A stretch of DNA of 64,000 nt, from contig NZ_PPXG01000002.1 in NCBI RefSeq assembly GCF_002909485.1, forward strand, positions 62,001 through 126,000. Reading direction: 5' to 3'. This document shows, piece by piece, positions 34,511 to 43,385 of this stretch. The notes beneath the pieces are model-generated. The model made no database searches, was not told the DNA's origin, and worked only from the letters and a program-made list of their open reading frames with translations. This DNA comes from Stutzerimonas stutzeri. Lineage in GTDB: Bacteria > Pseudomonadota > Gammaproteobacteria > Pseudomonadales > Pseudomonadaceae. How positions within the stretch are numbered: the first letter of the stretch is position 1; every line of letters begins with the position of its first letter. Made by a program: the position numbers and the translations under genes.

Positions 34511-35493
34511 TGAAACTCGCAACCCTCAACCAGGGCCGCGACGGCGTGCTCGTCGTCGTCTCCCGTGATCTCGCCCAGGCGGTGAAAGTGCCGCAGATCG
34601 CCGCCACACTGCAGGCCGCGCTGGATGACTGGAACTACAGCAAGCCCAAACTCGAAGCTGTCTACCAGCGCCTCAATGACGGGGTGGCGGAGGGCGCTTT
34701 CGCCTTCGATCAAGCCTCTTGTCACAGCCCGTTGCCGCGTGCCTATCACTGGGCCGATGGCAGCGCCTACGTCAATCACGTCGAGCTGGTGCGCAAGGCC
34801 CGTGGCGCGGAGATGCCGGAATCCTTCTGGCACGACCCGCTGATGTATCAGGGCGGCGGCGATGCCTTTATCCCGCCGCACAGCCCGATCCGGCTGGCCG
34901 ACGAGGCCTGGGGCATCGACTTGGAAGGCGAGCTGGCGGTGATCACCGACGACGTGCCCATGGGCGCGACGCCGGCCGAGGCCGCGTCGCACATCCAGCT
35001 GCTGATGCTGGTCAACGACGTGTCGCTGCGCAACCTGATCCCCGGCGAGCTAGCCAAGGGCTTCGGCTTCTACCAGAGCAAGCCGTCGTCGAGCTTCTCG
35101 CCGGTGGCGGTGACGCCGGACGAACTCGGCGAAACCTGGCGCGACGGCAAGGTGCATCGCCCGCTGGTTTCGCACATCAACGGCGAGCTGTTCGGCCAGC
35201 CGGATGCCGGCATCGACATGACCTTCAACTTCCCGACCCTGGTCGCCCATGCCGCGCGCACCCGTCCGCTGGGCGCCGGCACCATCATCGGCTCGGGCAC
35301 GGTGTCGAACTACGACCGCAGCGCTGGCTCGTCCTGCCTGGCCGAGAAGCGCATGCTCGAAGTGGTCGAGCACGGTGAAGCGAAAACGCCATTCCTCAAG
35401 TTTGGCGACCGGGTGCGCATCGAGATGTTCGACGCCAACGGGCAGAGCATCTTTGGTGCCATCGATCAGCAGGTCGAGCGCTATGAGCACTGA
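34510..35493 (+). CDS. fahA: Fumarylacetoacetate hydrolase
   Basis: This 327-residue FAH-family hydrolase cleaves fumarylacetoacetate to fumarate and acetoacetate, the last step of Tyr breakdown. Metal-binding acidic residues fall in GIDLEGELAVITDDV. The catalytic context MLVNDVSLRNLIPGELAKGFGFYQSKPSSSF and the GAGTIIGSGTVSN motif are clear. It is shorter than the animal enzyme, as usual for this bacterial branch. It overlaps hmgA by one base and maiA by 11, which indicates one translationally coupled operon. Confidence 0.9.
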   Translation: MKLATLNQGRDGVLVVVSRDLAQAVKVPQIAATLQAALDDWNYSKPKLEAVYQRLNDGVAEGAFAFDQASCHSPLPRAYHWADGSAYVNHVELVRKARGAEMPESFWHDPLMYQGGGDAFIPPHSPIRLADEAWGIDLEGELAVITDDVPMGATPAEAASHIQLLMLVNDVSLRNLIPGELAKGFGFYQSKPSSSFSPVAVTPDELGETWRDGKVHRPLVSHINGELFGQPDAGIDMTFNFPTLVAHAARTRPLGAGTIIGSGTVSNYDRSAGSSCLAEKRMLEVVEHGEAKTPFLKFGDRVRIEMFDANGQSIFGAIDQQVERYEH

Positions 35494-36142
35494 GCTGACG
35501 CTCTATGGCTACTGGCGCTCCAGCGCTGCCTATCGGGTGCGCATCGCGCTGAACCTTAAGGGGCTGGCTTATCGGCAGGTGCCGGTGCATCTGGTCAAGG
35601 ATGGCGGCCAGCAGCGTGCGGCTGATTACCGCACGCTCAACCCACAGCAGCTGGTGCCGCTGCTGGTGGACGAGGCCAACGGTGGAGCGCGCATCAGCCA
35701 GTCACTGGCGATCCTGGAGTACCTCGAAGAGGTGTTCCCGGTGCCTGCACTGCTGCCGGCCGATCCGGTCGAGCGCGCCCAGGTGCGCTCGCTGGCCATG
35801 CACATCGCCTGCGAGATCCATCCGCTGAACAACCTGCGCGTGCTGCAGTACCTCAGCGCCGAACTGGGCGTCGACGACGAGGCGAAGAACGCCTGGTACC
35901 GGCACTGGGTCAGCCAGGGGCTGGAGGCTGTGGAACAGGGTCTGGAAACCTTTGGTGACAAGCTTTACCTGAACGACCGGCCAGGTTATCTGGAGGCATG
36001 TCTGGTGCCGCAGGTATACAATGCGCGCCGTTTTGCCTGTGACCTCGCGGCGTATCCACGCATTCTCGAGATCGTCGCACGCTGCGAGACGCTTCCGGCC
36101 TTCCAGCAGGCCGTGCCGGAGGTGCAGCCCGACGCTCAATGA
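35483..36142 (+). CDS. maiA: Maleylacetoacetate isomerase (zeta-class GST)
   Basis: MaiA isomerises maleylacetoacetate to fumarylacetoacetate with glutathione. The 219-residue protein has the thioredoxin-like N-terminal half with YWRSSAAYRVRIALN, where the usual zeta-class SSCS is SSAA, so the Cys normally next to the catalytic Ser is absent. The glutathione-binding NPQQLVPLLVDE and ISQSLAILEYLEE follow. The start overlaps the end of fahA by 11 bases. It closes the Tyr pathway unit. Confidence 0.9.
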   Translation: MSTELTLYGYWRSSAAYRVRIALNLKGLAYRQVPVHLVKDGGQQRAADYRTLNPQQLVPLLVDEANGGARISQSLAILEYLEEVFPVPALLPADPVERAQVRSLAMHIACEIHPLNNLRVLQYLSAELGVDDEAKNAWYRHWVSQGLEAVEQGLETFGDKLYLNDRPGYLEACLVPQVYNARRFACDLAAYPRILEIVARCETLPAFQQAVPEVQPDAQ

Positions 36143-36205
36143 ACGACTGAATCCGCCTTGCACGCTGCTGCGCCTGAGCGCGGCGGTTCCGATCCCGTCA
36201 CAGAT

Positions 36206-36213
36206 AACAACAA
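36206..36213 (+). promoter_or_regulatory. Crc/Hfq (AANAANAA) motif before second NSS transporter
   Basis: AACAACAA lies directly before CAGGTGA, 11 bases from the ATG, in the same arrangement as at the first NSS transporter. Confidence 0.6.
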
Positions 36214-36224
36214 ACAGGTGACGT

Positions 36225-37685
36225 ATGACTCGTGAAAAACCGAAGAACCTCTGGCTGTCGCGCTGGGGCTTCATCCTCGCGGCAACAGGCTCCGCCGTAG
36301 GGCTGGGCAACATCTGGAAATTCCCCTACATCACCGGCGAGTTCGGCGGTGGTGCTTTCGTATTGATGTACCTGCTGTGCATCCTGGCCATCGGCGTGCC
36401 GGTGATGATGTGCGAGATAGCCCTCGGCCGCCGCGGCCGTGGTAGCCCCATCGACGCTGTCGGCCGGGTCGTTCGCGAGAACAATGGCAACCCGCTGTGG
36501 AAGGGCGTCGGCGTGATGTCCATGACGGCCGGCTTTTTGATCCTCTGCTTCTACGTGGTTGTTGCCGGTTGGGCATTCGCCTACACGGTGAAGATGCTCG
36601 ATGGCTCGCTGGCTGCTACCAGCGTCGAGGCGCTTGGCGGCGTGTTCGAGGCGCACAACGCCAACCCCTGGCAGCTCGGCGGCTGGAGCCTGTTGGTGGC
36701 GCTACTGACGCTATGGATCGTCGCCAAGGGCGTACAGAAGGGCATCGAGAATGCGGTGCGCTGGATGATGCCTGGCCTCGCCGTGATGCTGCTGATCCTG
36801 GTCGGCTACGCCTACACCAGCGGCGGTTTCGATCAGGGCTTCGCCTTCCTGTTCAGCTTCGACACCTCGAAGATCACCGGTGAAGCGCTACTGGCCGCCC
36901 TTGGCCATGCGTTTTTCACCCTGAGTCTGGCGGCTGGCGCGATCCTTACCTACGGCTCGTATATCCCGGACGACCAGTCCATCGCCCGCACCACCTTCAT
37001 GGTTGCGCTCGCCGACACTTGCGTCGCGCTGATGGCCGGGCTGGCGATCTTCCCGATCATCTTTGCCAACGGCATGGACCCGACCGCCGGCCCAGGGTTG
37101 ATCTTCATGAGCCTGCCGCTGGCTTTCCAGCAGATGCCGTTCGGCACCGCGTTCGGCGTGCTGTTCTTTGCCATGGTGTCGATCGCGGCGCTGACCTCGG
37201 CGATCTCGATGATCGAAGCCACCGTTGCCTACCTAAACGAGAAATACGGTATCTCGCGCCTGAAAGCGGCGATGGTTTCGGGCTCCGTGCTGCTGGTGAT
37301 CAGCATGCTGGCGATGCTCTCGTTCAACGTGCTGTCCGGCTGGACGCCAATGGGCAAAAACTTCTTCGACTGGCTGGATTACCTGACTTCGCGCTGGATG
37401 ATGCCGCTGGGCGGGATCTTCACCGTGCTACTGGCTGGCTACGCGCTGCGCAGCGAGATCATGCGTGACGAGCTGAACCTGCCGCCGCTGGGCTACGCGC
37501 TGTGGCTGTTCATGGTGCGTTACGTCTGCCCGGTGCTGATCCTGATGGTGTTCCTGCACGCCCTCGGCTGGTTGGGTTTTGACCCGCTGCAGCGTTGGTA
37601 CTGGATCGCCGGTGCTATCGGAGCGCTCACCGTGATCGGCGAGCTGCTGCGGCCGCGGGTTGTGCCGGCACTGGCCGGACGTTGA
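36225..37685 (+). CDS. Sodium-dependent amino acid transporter (NSS/SNF family), second copy
   Basis: This 486-residue paralogue of the 30257 gene has the helix 1 signature GFILAATGSAVGLGNIWKF and PYITGEFGGGAFVLMYLLC, and about 12 helices. The two proteins diverge clearly in the middle and C-terminal regions, so they probably differ in substrate. Its position immediately after maiA suggests Tyr or Phe uptake. A strong hairpin after its stop marks the end of the catabolic transcript. Confidence 0.88.
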   Translation: MTREKPKNLWLSRWGFILAATGSAVGLGNIWKFPYITGEFGGGAFVLMYLLCILAIGVPVMMCEIALGRRGRGSPIDAVGRVVRENNGNPLWKGVGVMSMTAGFLILCFYVVVAGWAFAYTVKMLDGSLAATSVEALGGVFEAHNANPWQLGGWSLLVALLTLWIVAKGVQKGIENAVRWMMPGLAVMLLILVGYAYTSGGFDQGFAFLFSFDTSKITGEALLAALGHAFFTLSLAAGAILTYGSYIPDDQSIARTTFMVALADTCVALMAGLAIFPIIFANGMDPTAGPGLIFMSLPLAFQQMPFGTAFGVLFFAMVSIAALTSAISMIEATVAYLNEKYGISRLKAAMVSGSVLLVISMLAMLSFNVLSGWTPMGKNFFDWLDYLTSRWMMPLGGIFTVLLAGYALRSEIMRDELNLPPLGYALWLFMVRYVCPVLILMVFLHALGWLGFDPLQRWYWIAGAIGALTVIGELLRPRVVPALAGR

Positions 37686-37694
37686 TTGGCCGAA

Positions 37695-37720
37695 CGTGGC
37701 GCCCGTAAAAAGGCGCCACG
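37695..37720 (+). terminator. Hairpin after second NSS transporter
   Basis: CGTGGCGCC and GGCGCCACG form a perfect 9-bp stem around an 8-base loop containing five A residues. Only a weak T stretch follows, so on the minus strand the A-rich loop is equally striking. It probably terminates the catabolic unit before the chemoreceptor gene. Confidence 0.6.
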
Positions 37721-37871
37721 CTTGTCTCCGGTCGGAAAGGCGATCCCCCGCTTGATCGTCGTCATCTATGCGTAAAGTTCTGCTGGACGTGGCCGACAAT
37801 TTAGGGTGACAGCCAGGGAGGCGCACGGAACAGGGATGCTCGCTTGCCCGAACCGATCCGGACACGCTGCC

Positions 37872-39761
37872 ATGCCCAACAGTCTCAAGTTCAGCCACAA
37901 GATTCTTCTGGCCGCATCGCTGATCGTGATCGCGACCTTCTCGTTGTTCACCCTGTTCAACGACTACCTACAACGTAACGCCATCCGCGCCAACCTCGAG
38001 AGCTATCTCGATGAAATGGGCGAGGTGACGGCGCACAACATCCAGAACTGGCTCTCCGGCCGTATCCTGTTGGTGGAAAGCGTTGCACAGAACATCGGCA
38101 GTGACAGCGCCGAAGCGCGAGTGGCTACGCTGCTCGAGCAAAGGGCGCTGGCTGAGACGTTCATGTTCAGCTACCTCGGGGGGCAGGATGGCAGTTTCCT
38201 CATGCGTCCCGCCGAGGAGATGCCAGCCGACTACGATCCACGCTCGCGCCCCTGGTACAAAGACGCCATTGCGGCGGGTGGTTCGACGCTGACCGAACCC
38301 TATGTGGATGCGGCGAGCGGCGAGCTGATCATCTCCATCGCCACCCCCGCCGTGCAGCGAGGACAGAATCTCGGCGTCGTCGGTGGCGACCTGGGGCTGA
38401 AGGTGCTGGTGGAAATCATCAACGCGCTCGACTTCGACGGCATGGGCTACGCCTTCCTGGTCAGCGGTGACGGCAAGGTGCTGGTTCACCCGGACAGCCA
38501 ACGAGTGATGCAATCGCTGCGCGACATCTACCCACAGAACACGCCATCGCTCGATAGCCGCTATGTCGAAGTGCAGCGTGACGATTCCAACCGCATCCTC
38601 AGCTTCAGCCCGGTCAAGGGGTTGCCTTCGGTGCAGTGGTACGTCGGCATATCGCTGGACCGTGACAAGGCGTATGCCAGCCTCACCAGTTTCCGCACAT
38701 CGGCGGTGTTCGCTGCGTTGATTGCCGTGGTGGTGGTCATGCTGCTGCTGGGGATGCTGATTCGCGTGCTGATGCGTCCGCTTACCGACATGGGCCGTGC
38801 GATGGCCAACATCGCCGAAGGCGAGGGCGACCTGACCCGGCGCCTCGCGGTGCAGTCGAAAGACGAGTTCGGCGAACTGGCCTCGGCTTTCAACCGCTTC
38901 GTCGAGCGTATCCATACGTCTATCCGCGAGGTGTCCTCTACCACGCAGCAGGTCAACGAAGTGGCAGCGCGGGTGCTGGCGGCGTCCAACTCGTCCATGG
39001 CCAACTCCGATGAGCAGGCCAGCCGAACCAACAGCGTCGCTGCTGCGATCAATGAGCTCGGCGCGGCGGCTCAGGAAATCGCCCGTAACGCCGCGGATGC
39101 CTCGCAGCAGGCCAGCGGTGCAAGGCACCAGGCCGAAGACGGCCGTCAGGTAGTCGAGCAGAACATCAGTGCCATGCGCGAGCTTTCGGCCAAAATCAGC
39201 GCGTCTTGTACGCAGATAGAGACGCTGAATGCCAAGACCGTGGACATCGGGCAGATTCTCGAAGTGATCAAGGGTATTTCCGAGCAGACCAACCTGCTGG
39301 CGCTAAACGCCGCCATCGAGGCGGCGCGCGCTGGCGAGGCGGGTCGCGGGTTCGCCGTGGTCGCCGACGAGGTGCGCAACCTGGCCCATCGCACGCAAAG
39401 CTCGGCGCAGGAAGTCCAGCAGATGATCGAGCAGCTGCAGATCGGTGCCGGCGCCTCGGTGCAGACCATGACCGAGAGTCAGCGGCAAAGCGAATCCAGC
39501 GTCTCCATCGCCGATCGCGCTGGCGAACGGCTTGGCGAAGTGACGCAACGCATCGGCGAGATCGATGGTATGAACCAATCGGTGGCTGCGGCGACCGAGG
39601 AGCAAACCGCGGTGATCGAGTCGTTGAACATGGACATCACCGAGATCAACACGCTGAACCAGCAAGGCGTGGAAAACCTGCAGTCTACGCTGAGCGCCTG
39701 TGGCGATCTGGATCAGCAGGCCCGCCGCCTCAAGCAGCTGGTGGACAGCTTCCGCATCTGA
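37872..39761 (+). CDS. Methyl-accepting chemotaxis protein, PctA/PctB/PctC-like
   Basis: This 629-residue receptor has helix 1 (about 10-30), a periplasmic double-Cache domain, helix 2 near 275-300, a HAMP segment ([20 protein letters not shown]) and a signalling tip ([37 protein letters not shown]). It closely resembles P. aeruginosa PctA from end to end as I recall that sequence. The Cache domain keeps the amino-acid-binding pattern RSRPWY followed by [10 protein letters not shown]. It should direct the cell toward amino acids, which fits its place after the catabolic genes. I start at [14 protein letters not shown]. Confidence 0.9.
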   Translation: MPNSLKFSHKILLAASLIVIATFSLFTLFNDYLQRNAIRANLESYLDEMGEVTAHNIQNWLSGRILLVESVAQNIGSDSAEARVATLLEQRALAETFMFSYLGGQDGSFLMRPAEEMPADYDPRSRPWYKDAIAAGGSTLTEPYVDAASGELIISIATPAVQRGQNLGVVGGDLGLKVLVEIINALDFDGMGYAFLVSGDGKVLVHPDSQRVMQSLRDIYPQNTPSLDSRYVEVQRDDSNRILSFSPVKGLPSVQWYVGISLDRDKAYASLTSFRTSAVFAALIAVVVVMLLLGMLIRVLMRPLTDMGRAMANIAEGEGDLTRRLAVQSKDEFGELASAFNRFVERIHTSIREVSSTTQQVNEVAARVLAASNSSMANSDEQASRTNSVAAAINELGAAAQEIARNAADASQQASGARHQAEDGRQVVEQNISAMRELSAKISASCTQIETLNAKTVDIGQILEVIKGISEQTNLLALNAAIEAARAGEAGRGFAVVADEVRNLAHRTQSSAQEVQQMIEQLQIGAGASVQTMTESQRQSESSVSIADRAGERLGEVTQRIGEIDGMNQSVAAATEEQTAVIESLNMDITEINTLNQQGVENLQSTLSACGDLDQQARRLKQLVDSFRI

Positions 39762-39779
39762 CCTGAACGGTGGTTTTCG

Positions 39780-39801
39780 AGGGCGCTGCGGCGCCCTTTT
39801 T
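39780..39801 (+). terminator. Rho-independent terminator after the chemoreceptor gene
   Basis: GGGCGC, loop TGCG, GCGCCC and five T residues, beginning 19 bases after the stop codon. Confidence 0.88.
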
Positions 39802-39883
39802 CATGGATGTGATATGGCAGCGGAGCAATGTGCCGGTGATGGCAGTCTGAACTGTTCACGTCGCGTATCCCCAAGGAGGCTCC

Positions 39884-40567
39884 ATGAAAATTCTCATCGT
39901 GCTCACGTCCCACGACCAGCTGGGTGATACCGGCAAACAGACCGGCTTCTGGCTGGAGGAATTCGCCGCGCCGTACTACGCCTTTCTGGATGCCGGCGCG
40001 CAGGTGGTGCTCGCGTCGCCCGAGGGTGGCGAACCGCCGCTCGACCCGAAGAGCGACGAGCCCGACGCCCAGACTGCGGCTACCGAACGCTTCAACGGTG
40101 ACGGTGAGGCCCAGACGCTGCTGGCCAACACCTATCGCCTGGATCAGGTCTCGGCCGAGGATTTCGACGCGGTGTTCTACCCCGGTGGGCACGGCCCGAT
40201 GTGGGACCTGGTGGATAACCCGACTTCCATCGCCCTGATCGAGTCCTTCGTCCGGGCCGACAAGCCTGTGGCTGCTGTGTGCCACGCGCCGGCGGCACTG
40301 ACCGAAGTGCGCGGCAAGGATGGCGAATATTTGCTCAAGGGCAAGCGCGTTACCGGCTTCACCAATGGCGAGGAGGCGGGCGTGGAGTTGACCGACGTAG
40401 TGCCGTTCCTGCTCGAAGACCGTTTGCGCGAGCGCGGCGGCCAGTACAGCAAGGGTGCGGACTGGGCGCCCTATGTGCAGGTGGACGGCCTGTTGGTGAC
40501 CGGGCAGAACCCGGCCTCATCGGAAGCGGCGGCGCAGGAGCTGCTCAAGCTGTTACGCACCGACTGA
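39884..40567 (+). CDS. DJ-1/PfpI-family protein (glyoxalase III / amidotransferase-like)
   Basis: The 227-residue class I glutamine-amidotransferase-like protein contains the nucleophile elbow AVCHAPAAL with the reactive Cys, an upstream acidic residue in KQTGFWLEEFAAPYY and the FYPGGHGPMWDL loop. Members act as glyoxalase III or protein deglycases and protect against methylglyoxal. It is a single gene between two terminator-like regions. AAGGAGG upstream of the ATG gives strong initiation. Confidence 0.85.
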   Translation: MKILIVLTSHDQLGDTGKQTGFWLEEFAAPYYAFLDAGAQVVLASPEGGEPPLDPKSDEPDAQTAATERFNGDGEAQTLLANTYRLDQVSAEDFDAVFYPGGHGPMWDLVDNPTSIALIESFVRADKPVAAVCHAPAALTEVRGKDGEYLLKGKRVTGFTNGEEAGVELTDVVPFLLEDRLRERGGQYSKGADWAPYVQVDGLLVTGQNPASSEAAAQELLKLLRTD

Positions 40568-40572
40568 TGGAA

Positions 40573-41397
40573 TTACTGCGGCCAGGCGAGCTGTTCCGCC
40601 TGGCCGCAGGCTTCGAACAGCGGCCGGCTGAACAGATAGCCCTGCATCAGATGAATGCCCAGATCGAACAGCGCGCTGCATTCGTCCGCGGTTTCGACGC
40701 CCTCGCCGATCACCTGAATACCCAACTCCTCGCACATTCCCACTGTCGCCCGGACAATGGCCTGGCGCGTGCGGCTCTGGTCGATGCCGCGGATCAGGTC
40801 CATGTCCAGCTTGATGATGTCCGGCTGGAAGTCGGCCAGCAGGTTGAGCCCGGCGAAGCCCGCACCGAAGTCGTCGATGGCGGTGAGAAAGCCGATGCGC
40901 TGGTATTCGCGGAACACCTCGGTCAGCCACTTGCCGTCGTTGATGCGCTCGCCTTCGACGGTCTCGAAGATGATTTGCTCGATGGGAAAATCGTGGGCAC
41001 GGGCGGCTTCCAGCGTCGAGCGGATGCACAGCTCGGGACGATAGATCGCGTTGGGCATGAAATTGATAGACAGCTTGCTCTGCATGCCCAGGCGGGACGC
41101 CGTCTTGATCGCTTTGACCCGTCCGGCCTGATCGAAGCGGAAGCGATTCTGCTCGGTGACTTGCGATAGCACTGTGGGCGCTGGTTCGCCGCCGACGCCG
41201 CGAACCAGCGCTTCATGGGCGAAGATCTGTCGGGCGCGCAGGTCGATGATCGGCTGAAAGGCATAGCTGAAGCCGAAGCCCAGGCGCTCGCCACTGGCGC
41301 AGCTGGGGCAGGCGCCGTGCTCGCTCGGGCCATGGCAGGCGTAGCCGTCGGGGGTTGGATTAACACTGGTGTTGCTTGATGTCATGGGCGCACTCAA
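40573..41397 (-). CDS. EAL-domain cyclic-di-GMP phosphodiesterase with N-terminal Cys cluster
   Basis: This 274-residue single-domain EAL protein keeps the catalytic residues: EALVRG, SINFMPNA, FETVEGE, AIDDFGAGFAG, IIKLDMDLI, GEGVET and QGYLFSRP. It should hydrolyse c-di-GMP. The first 35 residues contain CHGPSEHGACPSC, a Cys/His cluster that could bind a metal or sense redox state; no membrane segment is present. It lies five bases from the convergent PfpI-type gene. An in-frame ATG four codons downstream is an alternative start. Confidence 0.85.
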   Translation of the reverse strand: MSAPMTSSNTSVNPTPDGYACHGPSEHGACPSCASGERLGFGFSYAFQPIIDLRARQIFAHEALVRGVGGEPAPTVLSQVTEQNRFRFDQAGRVKAIKTASRLGMQSKLSINFMPNAIYRPELCIRSTLEAARAHDFPIEQIIFETVEGERINDGKWLTEVFREYQRIGFLTAIDDFGAGFAGLNLLADFQPDIIKLDMDLIRGIDQSRTRQAIVRATVGMCEELGIQVIGEGVETADECSALFDLGIHLMQGYLFSRPLFEACGQAEQLAWPQ

Positions 41398-41484
41398 CTT
41401 TGAGCCGGGCTAATAGCAGGTTAGCGGCTGTGCGGCGGATCACTGAAGGCCGCTGGTCTGCCAGCGCGGCACGCATGACAGCCT

Positions 41485-43173
41485 TCAGTGCTTCGCGACT
41501 GGGTGCGTCGCCGGCTTGGTCTTGGCCCCTAGCTCCTCGATCAGGCTGCGCGCGGCAAAGTCCGCGGCATCGGTGAAGGGATTGAGCACGCGAGCGACGC
41601 CTGCTGCATCCAGCGCCTTGCCATGCTGGTCATCGCGCACCACGCCGGCGATCTTGCCCCGGAAACCGGCGTGCTTGAGCGCATGCAGAAAGGCGCGGTT
41701 GGCTTCCCACTGCGGAAAACTGGTGACTACCCATTCAGCATGCTGCAAGGGCAGCGACTCGAGAAAGCTGGGGTCCTCGCCATCGCCGAAGCGCACCGGC
41801 AGCTTGCAGCGGCGCAGTGTCCGCACCGCCTCCGGGTCGAAGTCCACGCCGAGGACGGGCATGCGCGCATCGGCCAGCTGCTGCAGCAGGCGCGAGCCGT
41901 AACGGCCGAGGCCGAAGACGATGATGCGCGGGTGCCCGTCCGGCCGGCCTTGCGCCTCCACTTCCAGTTCGCGGTACGGACGCTTGCGTTCGAACACTCC
42001 GAGCCATGGTGCCAGGCGTTCATAGAGCGGGTGCGAGAACAGGATCATGTAGGTCGAGAGCATGATGGTGACCAGGCCGACCAGCGTGGTCAGCCCCAGC
42101 GCTTCTGGCCCGACATGACCGAGGGTGATGCCCATGGCGACGAAGACGATGGAGAACTCGCTGATCTGCGCCACCGTCAGCCCGGCGAGAAAACCGGTGC
42201 GCTTGCGATAACCCATGTAGCCCATGATCGCCATGACGATCAGCGGATTGCCGATCAGCACGAACAACGCCAGCACGACGGCCGGCAGGATCTCGTTGCC
42301 GAGGGTGGAGAAATCCAGCCTGCCGCCCAAGTCGATGAAGAAGAACAGCAGCATGAAATCGCGGATACCGGTCAGGCGTGCGTTCATCGCTTCGCGATAG
42401 GCGGTCGAGGCCAGCGAAAAACCGGCGACGAATGCCCCGGCCTCCTTGCTGAAACCAACGTAGTCGCCCAGCGCGGCAAGTCCGGTACCCCAGGCAATGG
42501 CGAAGATCAGCAGCAGCTCCTGCGAGCGCGCCATGCGGCTGACCAGCTTCGGCAGGATGTAGCGCATCAGCACGTACATCACGATGGCCGCGCCAGCCAG
42601 GCGCAGTAGCAGCGAGCCGGAAACCTCGACCCAACCGGCATCGCCGGCCCCGCGCAGGGCGCTCATGGTCATCATCGCCAGCACCACGGCAAGGTCCTGA
42701 ACGATCAGAAAGCCGACCGCGATGCGCCCATGCAGCGAGTCCAGCTCGTGTTTGTCCGAGAGCAGCTTGACGATGATGATGGTGCTGGAAAAGGTCAGCG
42801 CCACGGCGATGTAGATTGCCTCCATGGTGCTCTTGCCCATCAGCAGTGTCAGCGCGAAGCCGAAGACAATGGTGAAGGTCAGCTGTCCGAGCCCCGTGGC
42901 CAATGCCACCGGGCCGATGTTGCGGATATGCGCGAGGTCGAGCTTGAGGCCGACGACGAACAGCAGCACGGCAACCCCGATCTCGGCCAGCAGGTGGATC
43001 TGCTCAGCCGCATTGACCGGGCCGAACAATGCCGGGCCCAGCAGGATGCCGACCACGATATAAGAGATCAGCAGCGGCTGGCGCAGGCTCACCGCAATCG
43101 CCCCGACCACCGCGGAGATGATCAATAGCATGGCGAATTCGGCAAATGGGCCGTGGGCGATCAGCGCTTCCAT
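41485..43173 (-). CDS. Kef-type monovalent cation:proton antiporter (CPA2) with TrkA-N domain
   Basis: The 562-residue inner-membrane protein has about 12 helices of the CPA2 exchanger fold, with GILLGPALFGP, ALTFSSTIIIVKLLSDK and GFSKEAGAFVAGFSLAST. A cytoplasmic Rossmann TrkA-N domain follows (IIVFGLGRYGSRLLQQLADA). It resembles YbaL/KefB antiporters, which exchange K+ or Na+ for H+. I use the ATG at 43173 (MEALIAHGPFAEFAMLL); the longer frame runs into the promoter shared with rhlE. Confidence 0.88.
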   Translation of the reverse strand: MEALIAHGPFAEFAMLLIISAVVGAIAVSLRQPLLISYIVVGILLGPALFGPVNAAEQIHLLAEIGVAVLLFVVGLKLDLAHIRNIGPVALATGLGQLTFTIVFGFALTLLMGKSTMEAIYIAVALTFSSTIIIVKLLSDKHELDSLHGRIAVGFLIVQDLAVVLAMMTMSALRGAGDAGWVEVSGSLLLRLAGAAIVMYVLMRYILPKLVSRMARSQELLLIFAIAWGTGLAALGDYVGFSKEAGAFVAGFSLASTAYREAMNARLTGIRDFMLLFFFIDLGGRLDFSTLGNEILPAVVLALFVLIGNPLIVMAIMGYMGYRKRTGFLAGLTVAQISEFSIVFVAMGITLGHVGPEALGLTTLVGLVTIMLSTYMILFSHPLYERLAPWLGVFERKRPYRELEVEAQGRPDGHPRIIVFGLGRYGSRLLQQLADARMPVLGVDFDPEAVRTLRRCKLPVRFGDGEDPSFLESLPLQHAEWVVTSFPQWEANRAFLHALKHAGFRGKIAGVVRDDQHGKALDAAGVARVLNPFTDAADFAARSLIEELGAKTKPATHPVAKH

Positions 43174-43385
43174 CGTTGACTCCGTACAAGTGATATTCGG
43201 CGCCGTAGCGCTGCGTCTATCCTGCGGCAGCGCGCTGCTCGCCGCTACTGTCCGGTGAGGGGAAAGTTGGAAAAGCGCACTTGTCGTCGCGGCGCTTCCG
43301 GTGAGCGCCAATCGAGCGGGCCGTACCGGGCAGCTGCTAGAATCCGCCCTTTTTCATACTGCCGAATCGGCGCTGCGAGCCTGCC

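Noticed and set aside
43338..43343. TAGAAT as the rhlE -10 element
   Set aside because: No acceptable -35 hexamer lies 16-18 bases upstream, so it is mentioned only as a weak hint.
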